NCBI GenBank assembly: GCA_020636545.1
Contig: JACJXS010000001.1
Location: 1 to 40,068, forward strand
DNA: 40,068 nt
Direction: 5' to 3'
Source of the DNA: Chitinophagales bacterium
GTDB taxonomy: Bacteria; Bacteroidota; Bacteroidia; Chitinophagales; JADIYW01
The notes below the pieces were generated by a model. That model made no database searches, had not been told where the DNA came from, and worked only from the letters and a program-made list of their open reading frames with translations. Below, piece after piece: positions 32,012 through 39,951 of the stretch (its first letter is position 1; each line of letters begins with the position of its first letter). The position numbers and the translations under genes are program-made.

Positions 32012-32019
32012 TAATTTTG
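32012..32019 (+). promoter_or_regulatory. Putative -7 box (TAATTTTG) upstream of the MBOAT gene
   Basis: Exact TAnnTTTG in the 107-base gap before the MBOAT gene, 82 bases from its ATG, with no -33 match. Weak evidence. Confidence 0.25.
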
Positions 32020-32101
32020 AGGATTAGCCTAAATCCATCATAATTATATTTAATTTGACAATTTTTTAGTTGCAAAATCATTAAATACAAAGAATACTCC
32101 A

Positions 32102-33550
32102 ATGCTTTTTAACTCTATTGATTTTGCCATTTTTCTACCAATCGTTTTTATATTTTATTGGTTTGTATTTAATAAAAACCTAAAGTCTCAAAATGCATTA
32201 TTGCTGATTGCCAGTTACTTTTTTTATGCTTGTTGGGATTGGCGATTTTTATTTCTATTATTATTTTCTACCTTATTAGATTTCTACACAGGACTCAAAA
32301 TGTGCGATTCTAAAAACCAAAGCAATAGAAAATTTTGGTTTTTACTGAGTATTTTTATCAATCTTGGGTTTCTTGGGCTATTCAAATATTATAACTTTTT
32401 TATTGAATCATTTGCTGAAGCCATAGCACATTTTGGTTTAAAAATAAATCCTTGGACAATAAAAGTAATATTACCTGTTGGCATTTCATTTTATACATTT
32501 CATGGCTTATCGTATGTAATTGATATTTATAAAAAGCGAATTGTAGCAGAAAGAAATTTTGTTGATTATGCAGTATTTGTGAGTTTCTTTCCATTGCTTG
32601 TGGCAGGTCCAATTGAGCGAGCCACACATTTATTACCACAGATAAAACAAAGACGAGTTTTTGATTATTCTAAAGCAGTTGATGGTATGCGTCAAATACT
32701 TTGGGGATTATTCAAAAAAATAGTAATCGCTGATAATTGTGCAGGATTTGCAAATCAAATATTCAGCAATTCTGCCGATTATTCAGGAAGTACCTTGCTG
32801 TTAGGTGCTTTATTTTTTACCTTTCAAATCTATGGTGATTTTTCTGGCTATTCAGATATTGCTCTAGGAACTGCAAGATTGTTTGGAATTAGCTTATTGA
32901 GAAACTTTGCCTATCCATATTTTTCGAGAGATATTGCAGAATTTTGGCGACGTTGGCATATATCCCTTTCTACTTGGTTTAGAGATTATTTATACATTCC
33001 GCTTGGTGGCAGTAAAGGTAGTAATTGGATGCGTATAAGAAATACCTTAATTATCTTTATAGTTAGTGGATTTTGGCACGGAGCCAATTGGACTTTTATA
33101 GTTTGGGGTGCATTGAATGCATTATTCATTATGCCTTCAATTATTATGAAAACCAATAGGAACAATTTAGAAATCGTGGCAAAAGGAAAAAAATTACCTA
33201 CACTAAAAGAGTTATTACAAATTAAACTAACATTCGGATTGACTGTTTTTGCTTGGATATTTTTTAGAGCTGAAGATATCCATCATGCTTTAGCCTATTG
33301 TTCAAAAATCTTATCTACTTCCATATTCAGTCTGCCTAAATTTTTAGACATGACTAACGCTTTAATTATCTTAATCGTAACCGCAATTTTTATGTTGATA
33401 GAATGGATAGGCCGAGAACAAGAATTTGCATTACAAACGATAGGTTTAAAATGGAACAGATGCTTTAGGTATTTATTTTATTTATTAATCACATTTGCCA
33501 TCTTTTGGTTTGGTGGCAAAGAACAACAATTTATCTATTTTCAGTTTTAG
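32102..33550 (+). CDS. MBOAT-family membrane O-acyltransferase (AlgI/DltB-like)
   Basis: A 482-aa protein with about ten or more membrane segments. MBOAT signature: FQIYGDFSGYSDIALG near 241-256, EFWRRWHISLSTWFRDYLYIPLGG near 280-303 with His286, and VSGFWHGANWTFIVWG with the invariant His326. Family members move an acyl group from the cytoplasm side to a polysaccharide or cell-wall polymer outside. The polymer here is unknown, because no alginate or teichoic acid genes are near. It is followed after 5 bases by an SGNH-like membrane-anchored protein, the usual partner pair (AlgI with AlgJ/X, DltB with DltD, PatA with PatB). Confidence 0.92.
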   Translation: MLFNSIDFAIFLPIVFIFYWFVFNKNLKSQNALLLIASYFFYACWDWRFLFLLLFSTLLDFYTGLKMCDSKNQSNRKFWFLLSIFINLGFLGLFKYYNFFIESFAEAIAHFGLKINPWTIKVILPVGISFYTFHGLSYVIDIYKKRIVAERNFVDYAVFVSFFPLLVAGPIERATHLLPQIKQRRVFDYSKAVDGMRQILWGLFKKIVIADNCAGFANQIFSNSADYSGSTLLLGALFFTFQIYGDFSGYSDIALGTARLFGISLLRNFAYPYFSRDIAEFWRRWHISLSTWFRDYLYIPLGGSKGSNWMRIRNTLIIFIVSGFWHGANWTFIVWGALNALFIMPSIIMKTNRNNLEIVAKGKKLPTLKELLQIKLTFGLTVFAWIFFRAEDIHHALAYCSKILSTSIFSLPKFLDMTNALIILIVTAIFMLIEWIGREQEFALQTIGLKWNRCFRYLFYLLITFAIFWFGGKEQQFIYFQF

Positions 33551-33555
33551 GGAAT

Positions 33556-34467
33556 ATGAAACAATTTATATACAAAATATTATTTTTTTCATGCCTTATC
33601 ACTTTTGGTTATGTTATACTATATACTATTGCAAATAATCTCAATAAATCTGACAATGATTATATGGCTGCAATTATTGACAAACACGAAAGAATTGACA
33701 GTATAAAATCGCCAAAAATTATATTTGCTGGAGGTTCAAATTTACCATTTGGCATTGATAGTAAAATGATTCAAGACACGCTTCATATTCCAGTAATTAA
33801 TCTTGGTTTACATGCTGGTTTGGGTTTGGATTTTATGCTCAACGAACTACAAAGCTGCATTAAAAATGGTGATATAGTCCTTATTTCTACCGAATATTTT
33901 TTAGATAATGGTTATTATAATTTAAAAAAATTTACTCAAAAGATATATCCAAAAGCACAGCATTATTATACAAAAAATTATTTACTTGAAATTCAAGCCA
34001 ATATCGAAAACACAAGAAATCATTTGAAATCACTTTTAAAACAAAAAAAGAAAAATGAAGTTTCTGTATATTCGAGAGAAAGCTTTAATACGTATGGAGA
34101 TATTGCTATGCAATTAACTATTCTCGCTCCCAAAAATATAAAAGCTGACCATATTTTGCACTATCATCATTGGGAAGGTATTCAAAAACTGAATGACTTT
34201 AATCAATTTGCAAAAACCAAAAACGTTAAAGTATTTTTTGTTTATCCAGCTTATCCTGAATCTAAATATCTAAAAAATAAAACAGCAATTGCAAAACTAA
34301 ATCAAGACATGGAAAAGGAATTGCAATTTAAAATTTTAGGACAACCAAATGATTTTATAATGTCTGATAGTTTATTTTTTGATACTACTTATCATCTTAT
34401 TTCAAAAGGCAGAACTGCACGAAGTAAAAAAATTATTGACTTATTGCAAAAAGAAAGACTACAATAA
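33556..34467 (+). CDS. Membrane-anchored SGNH-like protein, partner of MBOAT acyltransferase
   Basis: About 303 aa from the ATG at 33556, 5 bases after the MBOAT stop. The frame is open further upstream, but that part runs inside the MBOAT gene and spoils the N-terminal anchor. One N-terminal membrane helix (KILFFSCLITFGYVILYTI), then a periplasmic domain: KIIFAGGSNLPFGID with the block-I serine in GGSN, VINLGLHAGLGLDFML (block II), DIVLISTEYF, and near the end FFDTTYHLISKG with D-x-x-x-H spacing as in block V. It probably completes acyl transfer or hydrolysis on the polymer modified by the MBOAT protein (inference from the DltD/AlgJ model). Family recognised at fold level only. Confidence 0.75.
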   Translation: MKQFIYKILFFSCLITFGYVILYTIANNLNKSDNDYMAAIIDKHERIDSIKSPKIIFAGGSNLPFGIDSKMIQDTLHIPVINLGLHAGLGLDFMLNELQSCIKNGDIVLISTEYFLDNGYYNLKKFTQKIYPKAQHYYTKNYLLEIQANIENTRNHLKSLLKQKKKNEVSVYSRESFNTYGDIAMQLTILAPKNIKADHILHYHHWEGIQKLNDFNQFAKTKNVKVFFVYPAYPESKYLKNKTAIAKLNQDMEKELQFKILGQPNDFIMSDSLFFDTTYHLISKGRTARSKKIIDLLQKERLQ

Positions 34468-34469
34468 TT

Positions 34470-34901
34470 TCATTGAGTAATCGTATATGAATAAGACTTC
34501 TTGAGAGCTTTATCTTCAGATTTTTTCGGAACTATATTATAAGAATAACTAACTATTGTTTGAGGTTTAGGCATTACCTTTTCTTCAATTTTGAACTCAA
34601 TTTTGATTTTGAAAGTATTTGTAATTTTAATACCACGATTACGTTGTGGTGCATATTTCATCAGACCAACTAATCTAATAGCTTCTTCATTGCAACCAAA
34701 GCCAATTCCTTTCAATACTTTTATATTTTTAACTGTACCATCAAAATCCACCATATAACTTACAAAAACATTTCCTTGTACTTTATTTTCTAATGCCTCC
34801 TTTGGATAATTTAGATTTTCGTTTATTAGCTTTTTAAAAGCAGTAGTTCCGCCTGGATATTCTTGTTTTTTCACAAAATCCTTTTGCTTTTTTGCACACA
34901 T
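34470..34901 (-). CDS. TonB C-terminal-domain protein without membrane anchor
   Basis: A 143-aa protein. Seen: EYPGGTTAFKKLINENLNYP, then EALENKVQGNVFVSYMVDFDGTVKNIKVLKGIGFGCNEEAIRLV, which is a TonB/energy-transducer C-terminal fold (V-x-V-x-F-x-V-x-x-DG-x-V). It ends in a Tyr/Ser/Lys-rich tail. There is no N-terminal membrane segment or signal peptide, and a stop codon lies in frame just upstream of the ATG at 34901, so it is not a clipped call. Ordinary TonB needs a membrane anchor, so the role is unclear. The gene is convergent with the SGNH gene (2-base gap) and divergent from yebC. Confidence 0.75.
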   Translation of the reverse strand: MCAKKQKDFVKKQEYPGGTTAFKKLINENLNYPKEALENKVQGNVFVSYMVDFDGTVKNIKVLKGIGFGCNEEAIRLVGLMKYAPQRNRGIKITNTFKIKIEFKIEEKVMPKPQTIVSYSYNIVPKKSEDKALKKSYSYTITQ

Positions 34902-34927
34902 ATCTTTTTATAGCGATTAAAGTTATT

Positions 34928-34935
34928 TATCTTTG
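34928..34935 (+). promoter_or_regulatory. Putative -7 box (TATCTTTG) for yebC
   Basis: Exact TAnnTTTG 43 bases before the yebC ATG. A TTTG lies upstream at 34891-34894 but 33 bases away, too far for the usual spacing. Confidence 0.4.
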
Positions 34936-34978
34936 CATCTAAAATTAGATAGAAAAAAGCACTAAAAAAAATTAATCT

Positions 34979-35689
34979 ATGGGAAGAGCGTTTGAATATA
35001 GAAAAGCATCGAAAATGGCACGCTGGGATAAAATGGCTAAAGATTTTACACGAGTAGGTCGTGAAATAGTCATTGCTGTAAAAGCTGGCGGTGCAATGCC
35101 TGAAAACAATCCTATGTTGCGTAGAGCTATGCAAAATGCTAAGAGTGTACAAATGCCAAAAGATAGAGTGGAAGCTGCTATCAAACGTGCAACCTCTAAA
35201 GATGAGAAAGATTACCATGAAATTGTATATGAAGGAATGGGACCACATGCAGTAGCCATTGTTGTTGAAACAGCTACGGATAATCCTGTCCGAACTGTTG
35301 CCAATTTGCGAACAATATTTAATAAAAATGGTGGTTCAATGGGCACTTCAGGAATGCACGATTTTATTTTTACTAGAAAAGGAGCATTTACTATTCATGC
35401 AAATAATATTGATAAAGAAGAATTAGAGTTAGAACTCATCGATGCTGGCTTAGATGATATGGAAGATGGCGAAAATGACACATTGATAATCTATGCTTTA
35501 TTCCAAGATTTTGGTTCTATGCAAAAAGCTTTGGAAGATAAAGGTATTGAAGTTATTAAATCTGAATTACAAAGAGTTCCAAACCATACCAAAGAATTAT
35601 CTGAAGCAGAAATTGATGAGGTTTTAGAATTAATAGACAAATTGGAACAAGATGACGATGTCCAACATGTTTTCCATAATTTGGCTTAG
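34979..35689 (+). CDS. yebC: YebC/TACO1 family protein
   Basis: A 236-aa cytoplasmic protein. Seen: GRAFEYRKASKMARWDKMAK (YebC N-terminus), GGAMPENNPMLRRAMQNAKS, MPKDRVEAAIKRA, YEGMGPHAVAIVVE, TDNPVRTVANLR, and FNKNGGSMGTSG. Family members are described as DNA-binding regulators and, more recently, as helpers of translation through proline stretches. Sequence cannot choose between these. Full length. Confidence 0.95.
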   Translation: MGRAFEYRKASKMARWDKMAKDFTRVGREIVIAVKAGGAMPENNPMLRRAMQNAKSVQMPKDRVEAAIKRATSKDEKDYHEIVYEGMGPHAVAIVVETATDNPVRTVANLRTIFNKNGGSMGTSGMHDFIFTRKGAFTIHANNIDKEELELELIDAGLDDMEDGENDTLIIYALFQDFGSMQKALEDKGIEVIKSELQRVPNHTKELSEAEIDEVLELIDKLEQDDDVQHVFHNLA

Positions 35690-35898
35690 AAACACACATC
35701 ATTCTTTCAAAATTAAAGGTCATATTTTACTTTAACAGGTCAATAACTGACCTTTTGGCATTTTGCAAATTACAATATAGATTATTTGTCATATTTTTAA
35801 ATTAAAATATGAAATATTTTCATACTTTTCAATAAATATATTAAAAACTGAACACTTGCATATTTTTTGATGTTATCATTAAGAAAACAAAGAAAGAT
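35690..35898. other. Gap between yebC and clpB with nested hairpins
   Basis: AAAGGTCA (35715-35722) and AGGTCA (35737-35742) can each pair with TGACCTTT (35748-35755). The inner pair (loop ATAAC) followed by T is a plausible weak yebC terminator. Nearer clpB there is a near-consensus -7 box with one extra base (TATTTTTTG). Confidence 0.45.
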
Positions 35899-38499
35899 AT
35901 GAATCCAAATAATTTCACCATTAAAACACAAGAAGCATTAGCCGAAGCACAACAAATTGCATTCGACTTAAAGCATGCTTATTTAGATACTTTTCATTTA
36001 TTGAAAGCCATTTTGAACATTGACAATGACATCGTTCCCTTTTTATTTTCAAAAACAAATGTATCACTAAAAAACGTAGAGCAAGATATTGACCAATTGC
36101 TAAAAAATCAACCAACAGTTTCTGGCGATGGTATGAAATACCCATCACAAAATTTAGGGCAAGTTTTACTAAAAGCCAATTCTTATTTAAAAGAATTAGG
36201 TGATGAATATGTTTCTATCGAACATTTGCTTTTATCCTTGCTAAGTGTAAACGATGCAACTTCCAAAATACTAAAACAACAAGGTGCTGATGAAACTAAA
36301 TTAAAACAAGCCATTAAAGAATTAAGAAAAGGCTCAACTGTAAATAATCCAAGTGCTGATATGACATACAATTCATTAGATAAATACGCAAAAAACTTAA
36401 ACCAATTAGCACAATCTAATAAGTTAGATCCTGTAATTGGTCGTGATGATGAAATACGAAGAGTGCTTCATATTTTATCTCGAAGAACAAAAAATAATCC
36501 AATTTTGGTCGGAGAACCTGGTGTTGGGAAAACAGCAATTGCCGAAGGTATTGCATTTAGAATTATTCAAGGTGATATTCCTGAAAACTTAAAGTCAAAA
36601 ATTATCTATTCATTAGATATGGGTGCTTTAATTGCTGGAGCAAAATACAAAGGCGAGTTTGAAGAAAGATTAAAGGCTGTAATCAAAGAAGTCATTGCAT
36701 CAGATGGGGAAATTATTTTATTTATAGATGAAATTCACACTTTAGTTGGTGCTGGTGGTGGTGGAGAAGGTGCTATGGATGCGGCCAATATTTTAAAACC
36801 TGCATTAGCAAGAGGCGAATTGAGAGCAGTAGGTGCAACAACTTTAGCTGAGTATCAAAAATATTTTGAAAAAGATAAAGCCTTAGAGCGTCGTTTCCAA
36901 AAAGTAATGGTACAAGAACCCAGTGTAGAAGATACCATTTCAATATTGAGAGGTTTAAAAGAACGATATGAAAACCATCATAAAGTAACCATTAAAGACG
37001 AAGCTATTATTGCTGCTGCTGAGTTATCCAGTCGTTATATTACCAATCGTTTTTTACCAGATAAAGCCATCGATTTAATTGATGAAGCTGCTGCAAAATT
37101 GAGATTGGAAATGGATTCAGTTCCAGAGGAATTAGATGAATTAGAAAGAAGAATCCGACAATTAGAAATTGAAAGAGAAGCCATTAAACGTGAAGATGAT
37201 GAAGTAAAAGTTCAAGAATTATCTAAACAAATTGCAGAACTTTCTGAAAAAAGAAATGCTTTTAAAGCTAAATGGGAAAGTGAAAAAACAATATTGGATA
37301 GAATCCAAAATGAGAAAGTAAAAATTGAGAATTTTAAGCTAGAAGCAGAACAAGCGGAAAGAAATGGTGATTATGGAAAAGTTGCTGAGATTCGCTATGG
37401 CAAAATCAAAGAAGCTGAAAATAATTTGAACCAGTTAGAAGCAGAACTACAAAATAACAAAGAAGATGCTAGTTTGATGAAAGAAGTCGTAACGAGTGAA
37501 AATATTGCTGAGGTGGTTTCAAAATGGACAGGTATTCCATTGACTAAAATGCTTCAAAAAGAAAAAGAAAAATTATTGAATTTAGAAGAGCATTTACACG
37601 AAAGAGTTGTTGGACAAGATGAAGCAATAGTTGCCGTAGCAGATGCAATTAGAAGAAGTCGTGCTGGCTTACAAGACCCCAAAAAGCCATTAGGCTCTTT
37701 CCTATTTATTGGAACTACAGGCGTTGGAAAAACAGAATTAGCAAAAGCTTTGGCTGAATTATTATTTGATGATGAAAAAGCCATCGTTAGAATTGATATG
37801 AGTGAGTATATGGAAAAACATGCTGTTTCGAGATTAATAGGTTCGCCTCCAGGATATGTTGGATATGATGAAGGTGGACAATTGACAGAAGCCGTTAGAA
37901 ATCATCCATATTCTGTGGTTTTATTAGATGAAATTGAAAAAGCACATCCTGATGTCTTCAATGTTTTATTGCAAGTATTAGAAGACGGACGATTGACCGA
38001 CAATAAAGGCAGAACTGTTGATTTTAAAAATACAATAATCATCATGACTTCCAATATTGGCTCACACTTGATACAACAAAATTTTGAAAATGTGCAAACT
38101 GACAATGAAATTTTTGCTGCAACAGAAACCTCAAAAGTTCAAATTTTAGATGCGATAAAACGTGTATTAAGACCTGAATTTTACAATAGAATTGATGAAA
38201 TAATTATGTTCAAACCACTTTTACAAAACGACATTAAGTCTATCGTAAAAATACAATTAGCTAATTTAAGCAAACAATTGAAGGCTATGGAAATTGATTT
38301 AGATTTCTCTAATGAATTGGTAAATTACTTTACAGAAGAAGGATACGATGTTCAATATGGTGCAAGACCATTAAAAAGATTAATCAATAAAGAAGTTGTA
38401 AATGAATTGTCTAAAATGATATTAGCCGATAAAATTCAAAAAGACAAACCAGTAATTGCAGATATTTTCAACGGCAATATTGTATTCCGTAACGAATAA
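35899..38499 (+). CDS. clpB: ClpB protein disaggregase
   Basis: An 866-aa hexameric AAA+ chaperone that pulls proteins out of aggregates together with DnaK. N domain (FTIKTQEALAEAQQIA), first Walker A GEPGVGKT 205-212, Walker B IILFIDEIHTLVG, M-domain coiled coil about 400-530 (LEIEREAIKREDDEVK, NNLNQLEAEL), second Walker A GTTGVGKT 605-612, Walker B VVLLDEIEKAHP, sensor GARPLKRLI near the C-terminus. VVSKWTGIPLTKM is the inter-domain block. The second domain and M domain distinguish it from ClpA/ClpC. No CIRCE dyad stands in its upstream region. An intrinsic terminator follows. Confidence 0.97.
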   Translation: MNPNNFTIKTQEALAEAQQIAFDLKHAYLDTFHLLKAILNIDNDIVPFLFSKTNVSLKNVEQDIDQLLKNQPTVSGDGMKYPSQNLGQVLLKANSYLKELGDEYVSIEHLLLSLLSVNDATSKILKQQGADETKLKQAIKELRKGSTVNNPSADMTYNSLDKYAKNLNQLAQSNKLDPVIGRDDEIRRVLHILSRRTKNNPILVGEPGVGKTAIAEGIAFRIIQGDIPENLKSKIIYSLDMGALIAGAKYKGEFEERLKAVIKEVIASDGEIILFIDEIHTLVGAGGGGEGAMDAANILKPALARGELRAVGATTLAEYQKYFEKDKALERRFQKVMVQEPSVEDTISILRGLKERYENHHKVTIKDEAIIAAAELSSRYITNRFLPDKAIDLIDEAAAKLRLEMDSVPEELDELERRIRQLEIEREAIKREDDEVKVQELSKQIAELSEKRNAFKAKWESEKTILDRIQNEKVKIENFKLEAEQAERNGDYGKVAEIRYGKIKEAENNLNQLEAELQNNKEDASLMKEVVTSENIAEVVSKWTGIPLTKMLQKEKEKLLNLEEHLHERVVGQDEAIVAVADAIRRSRAGLQDPKKPLGSFLFIGTTGVGKTELAKALAELLFDDEKAIVRIDMSEYMEKHAVSRLIGSPPGYVGYDEGGQLTEAVRNHPYSVVLLDEIEKAHPDVFNVLLQVLEDGRLTDNKGRTVDFKNTIIIMTSNIGSHLIQQNFENVQTDNEIFAATETSKVQILDAIKRVLRPEFYNRIDEIIMFKPLLQNDIKSIVKIQLANLSKQLKAMEIDLDFSNELVNYFTEEGYDVQYGARPLKRLINKEVVNELSKMILADKIQKDKPVIADIFNGNIVFRNE

Positions 38500-38508
38500 A
38501 ACCCATTA

Positions 38509-38538
38509 GGGCATGAATAAAAAACATGCCTTTTTTTT
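38509..38538 (+). terminator. Intrinsic terminator of clpB
   Basis: GGCATG (38510-38515) pairs with CATGCC (38525-38530), extended by a G-T pair, followed by eight T. It lies 10 bases past the clpB stop. Confidence 0.82.
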
Positions 38539-38745
38539 AAACAAAATAAGGATAATTACAAATCTGAAACTCTTATTAAATAAGGAACAAATTCAGATCA
38601 AATACGGTTATGTATTATACTTATTGTTATAAATAATACGAAATACAATATTGCGTATTATATTCATAAATACAGGTAATACGCAATAAGACATCTACAT
38701 ATATTTAATTAGCTTACAATTTCTTATAAATATTTTATATTTTTA
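38539..38745. other. AT-rich intergenic stretch left of the cassette
   Basis: No supportable gene. Its centre carries the AATACG repeats and the inverted repeat listed separately. It ends at the cassette promoter. Confidence 0.5.
38611..38688. repeat. Cluster of AATACG motifs with a perfect 12-bp inverted repeat
   Basis: AATACG occurs at 38611-38616, 38635-38640 and 38678-38683, with an inverted copy (CGTATT) at 38654-38659. TATTGCGTATTA (38649-38660) and TAATACGCAATA (38677-38688) are exact reverse complements with a 16-base spacer. The upstream copy ATAATACG (38633-38640) can also pair with CGTATTAT (38654-38661), so two hairpins compete for the same middle arm. This fits a protein-binding array, a recombination site or an RNA switch; the sequence does not decide. 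Confidence 0.5.
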
Positions 38746-38776
38746 TTTGATAATTTAAAATAATTTATTATATTTG
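38746..38776 (+). promoter_or_regulatory. Full-consensus Bacteroidota promoter of the nuclease-like cassette gene
   Basis: TTTG (38746-38749), exactly 19 bases, then TATATTTG (38769-38776): a complete match to TTTG-N19-TAnnTTTG, the only one I found in this window. Transcription would begin near 38782, only about 8 bases before the GTTAGCACTC repeat. AAGGAG at 38784-38789 is too far (about 30 bases) from the ATG at 38819 to act as a ribosome binding site. Confidence 0.75.
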
Positions 38777-38789
38777 CGTATATAAAGGA

Positions 38790-38799
38790 GTTAGCACTC
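38790..38799 (+). repeat. Left copy of flanking inverted repeat, GTTAGCACTC
   Basis: Exact reverse complement of 39942-39951. Including the next three inner bases, 12 of 13 positions match. It lies in the expected 5' leader of the nuclease-like gene. Confidence 0.75.
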
Positions 38800-38818
38800 A
38801 TAATAAAAGACGACAACA

Positions 38819-39937
38819 ATGTATCTAATCGACAGAGAAAAAAATAGAGTAACGAAACTTAAAAAGAAATCTTTTTCTGAACTGAAATTTAGAGAACGTG
38901 ACCATCTGCAAGAATGGATTGCTAATGACCCAAGTACGCTTGGCGAAGAACTTTTGATAATTCAGAAAGAATTTAATGGTTTCAGTGAAACAAATGAGCG
39001 ACTTGACTTATTAGCACTCGACAAACTTGGAAATTTAGTAATCATTGAAAACAAACTTGATGATTCAGGAAAAGACGTTACGTGGCAAGTTATTAAATAC
39101 GCCTCGTATTGTGCAAGTTTGACAAAGCAAGACATTCTAAATATTTATCAAGACTATTTAGGTTCATCCGCAATTGCACAAGAAATGATTTCTGAGTTTT
39201 TCGACAATAGAGACATTTCGGAAATAGTTCTTAATCAAGGACTAAATTCACAACGACTTATATTAATTGCCGCTAATTTCAGAAAAGAGGTTACTTCGAC
39301 AGTTTTGTGGCTAATGAATTTTAAAATAAGGCTCCAATGTTTTAAAGTGACACCATTTGCATTTGGCGACCAACTCTTTTTAAATGTTGAACAAATTTTA
39401 CCGACAAAAGACACCGAAGATTTTGCAATTAGTATCGCAACTAAAGCACAAGAAGAAATTGAAGTGCAAGAATCTTTGAAAAACAGACATCTTGTAAGAC
39501 TGAAATTTTGGGAACAATTTATAAACGCAAGTAATCAAGTAAATCAACTTTTTTCGAATAACTCACCATCAAAAGAAAGTTGGATAGGAAAAGGAATTGG
39601 AATGAGTGGTGTAAATATTAACCTTGCAATGAGCAACAATTATTGCCGAAGTGAAATAATATTTAATCGTGGAAGCCAAGAAGAAAACAAAGAACTTTAT
39701 GACTTTATCTATCAAATGAAAGACAAAATTGAAAACGATTTTGGCGGACAATTGACTTGGGAAAGAATGGACGATAAAGTTACTTGCAGAGTAAAGGCAC
39801 AACTTGACGGAGTAAGTTACTTTGAAGAAAGCGATTGGAAAAAAATGAACGAATTTTTAATTGACGTTTCAGTTAGAATGGAACGAGCATTTAAAGAGCC
39901 GATTAGAAAACTAAATAACTATTGGAAAAACAAATAA
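38819..39937 (+). CDS. PDDEXK nuclease-like protein with C-terminal DUF4268 domain
   Basis: A 372-aa protein. The N-terminal ~95 residues look like a NucS/DUF91-type PDDEXK nuclease core: Glu26 in FRERDHLQEWI, Asp63 in RLDLLALD, E77-N-K79 in LVIIENKLDDSG (the E-x-K of motif III) and Gln90 with Tyr94 in WQVIKYA (motif IV, RecB-like). The C-terminal ~145 residues fit DUF4268: LKFWEQFIN, SWIGKGIG, EIIFNRGSQEENKELYDFI, and MERAFKEP near the end. Such proteins are patchily distributed and often lie in defence or accessory regions. DNA cleavage is inferred from the conserved residues. Leucine codon use differs from clpB, which suggests transfer. It is the only gene of the cassette-like unit. Confidence 0.8.
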   Translation: MYLIDREKNRVTKLKKKSFSELKFRERDHLQEWIANDPSTLGEELLIIQKEFNGFSETNERLDLLALDKLGNLVIIENKLDDSGKDVTWQVIKYASYCASLTKQDILNIYQDYLGSSAIAQEMISEFFDNRDISEIVLNQGLNSQRLILIAANFRKEVTSTVLWLMNFKIRLQCFKVTPFAFGDQLFLNVEQILPTKDTEDFAISIATKAQEEIEVQESLKNRHLVRLKFWEQFINASNQVNQLFSNNSPSKESWIGKGIGMSGVNINLAMSNNYCRSEIIFNRGSQEENKELYDFIYQMKDKIENDFGGQLTWERMDDKVTCRVKAQLDGVSYFEESDWKKMNEFLIDVSVRMERAFKEPIRKLNNYWKNK

Positions 39938-39941
39938 TTAC

Positions 39942-39951
39942 GAGTGCTAAC
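39942..39951 (-). repeat. Right copy of flanking inverted repeat, GAGTGCTAAC
   Basis: Exact reverse complement of 38790-38799, 4 bases after the stop codon at 39935-39937. It abuts the attC-like palindrome. Confidence 0.75.

Noticed and set aside
33505..33555. Longer N-terminus for the SGNH-like protein.
   Set aside because: The extension lies within the MBOAT coding region, and the ATG at 33556 directly precedes a normal membrane anchor.
38513..38632. A 39-codon open frame starting with ATG just behind clpB.
   Set aside because: Its start lies inside the clpB terminator hairpin and T run, and the product is low-complexity and unrecognisable.
38791..39950. TTAGCACTC and GAGTGCTAA are exactly the two half-sites of the CIRCE heat-shock operator, and clpB is next door.
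   Set aside because: CIRCE halves are 9 bases apart; here they are 1142 bases apart on either side of a gene that is not a chaperone, and the left half lies downstream of clpB. Chance identity or cassette-end sequence is more likely.
38790..39951. The inverted repeats could be terminal repeats of an insertion sequence.
   Set aside because: No transposase motif in the enclosed gene, no target-site duplication outside the repeats, and the palindrome lies outside the right repeat.
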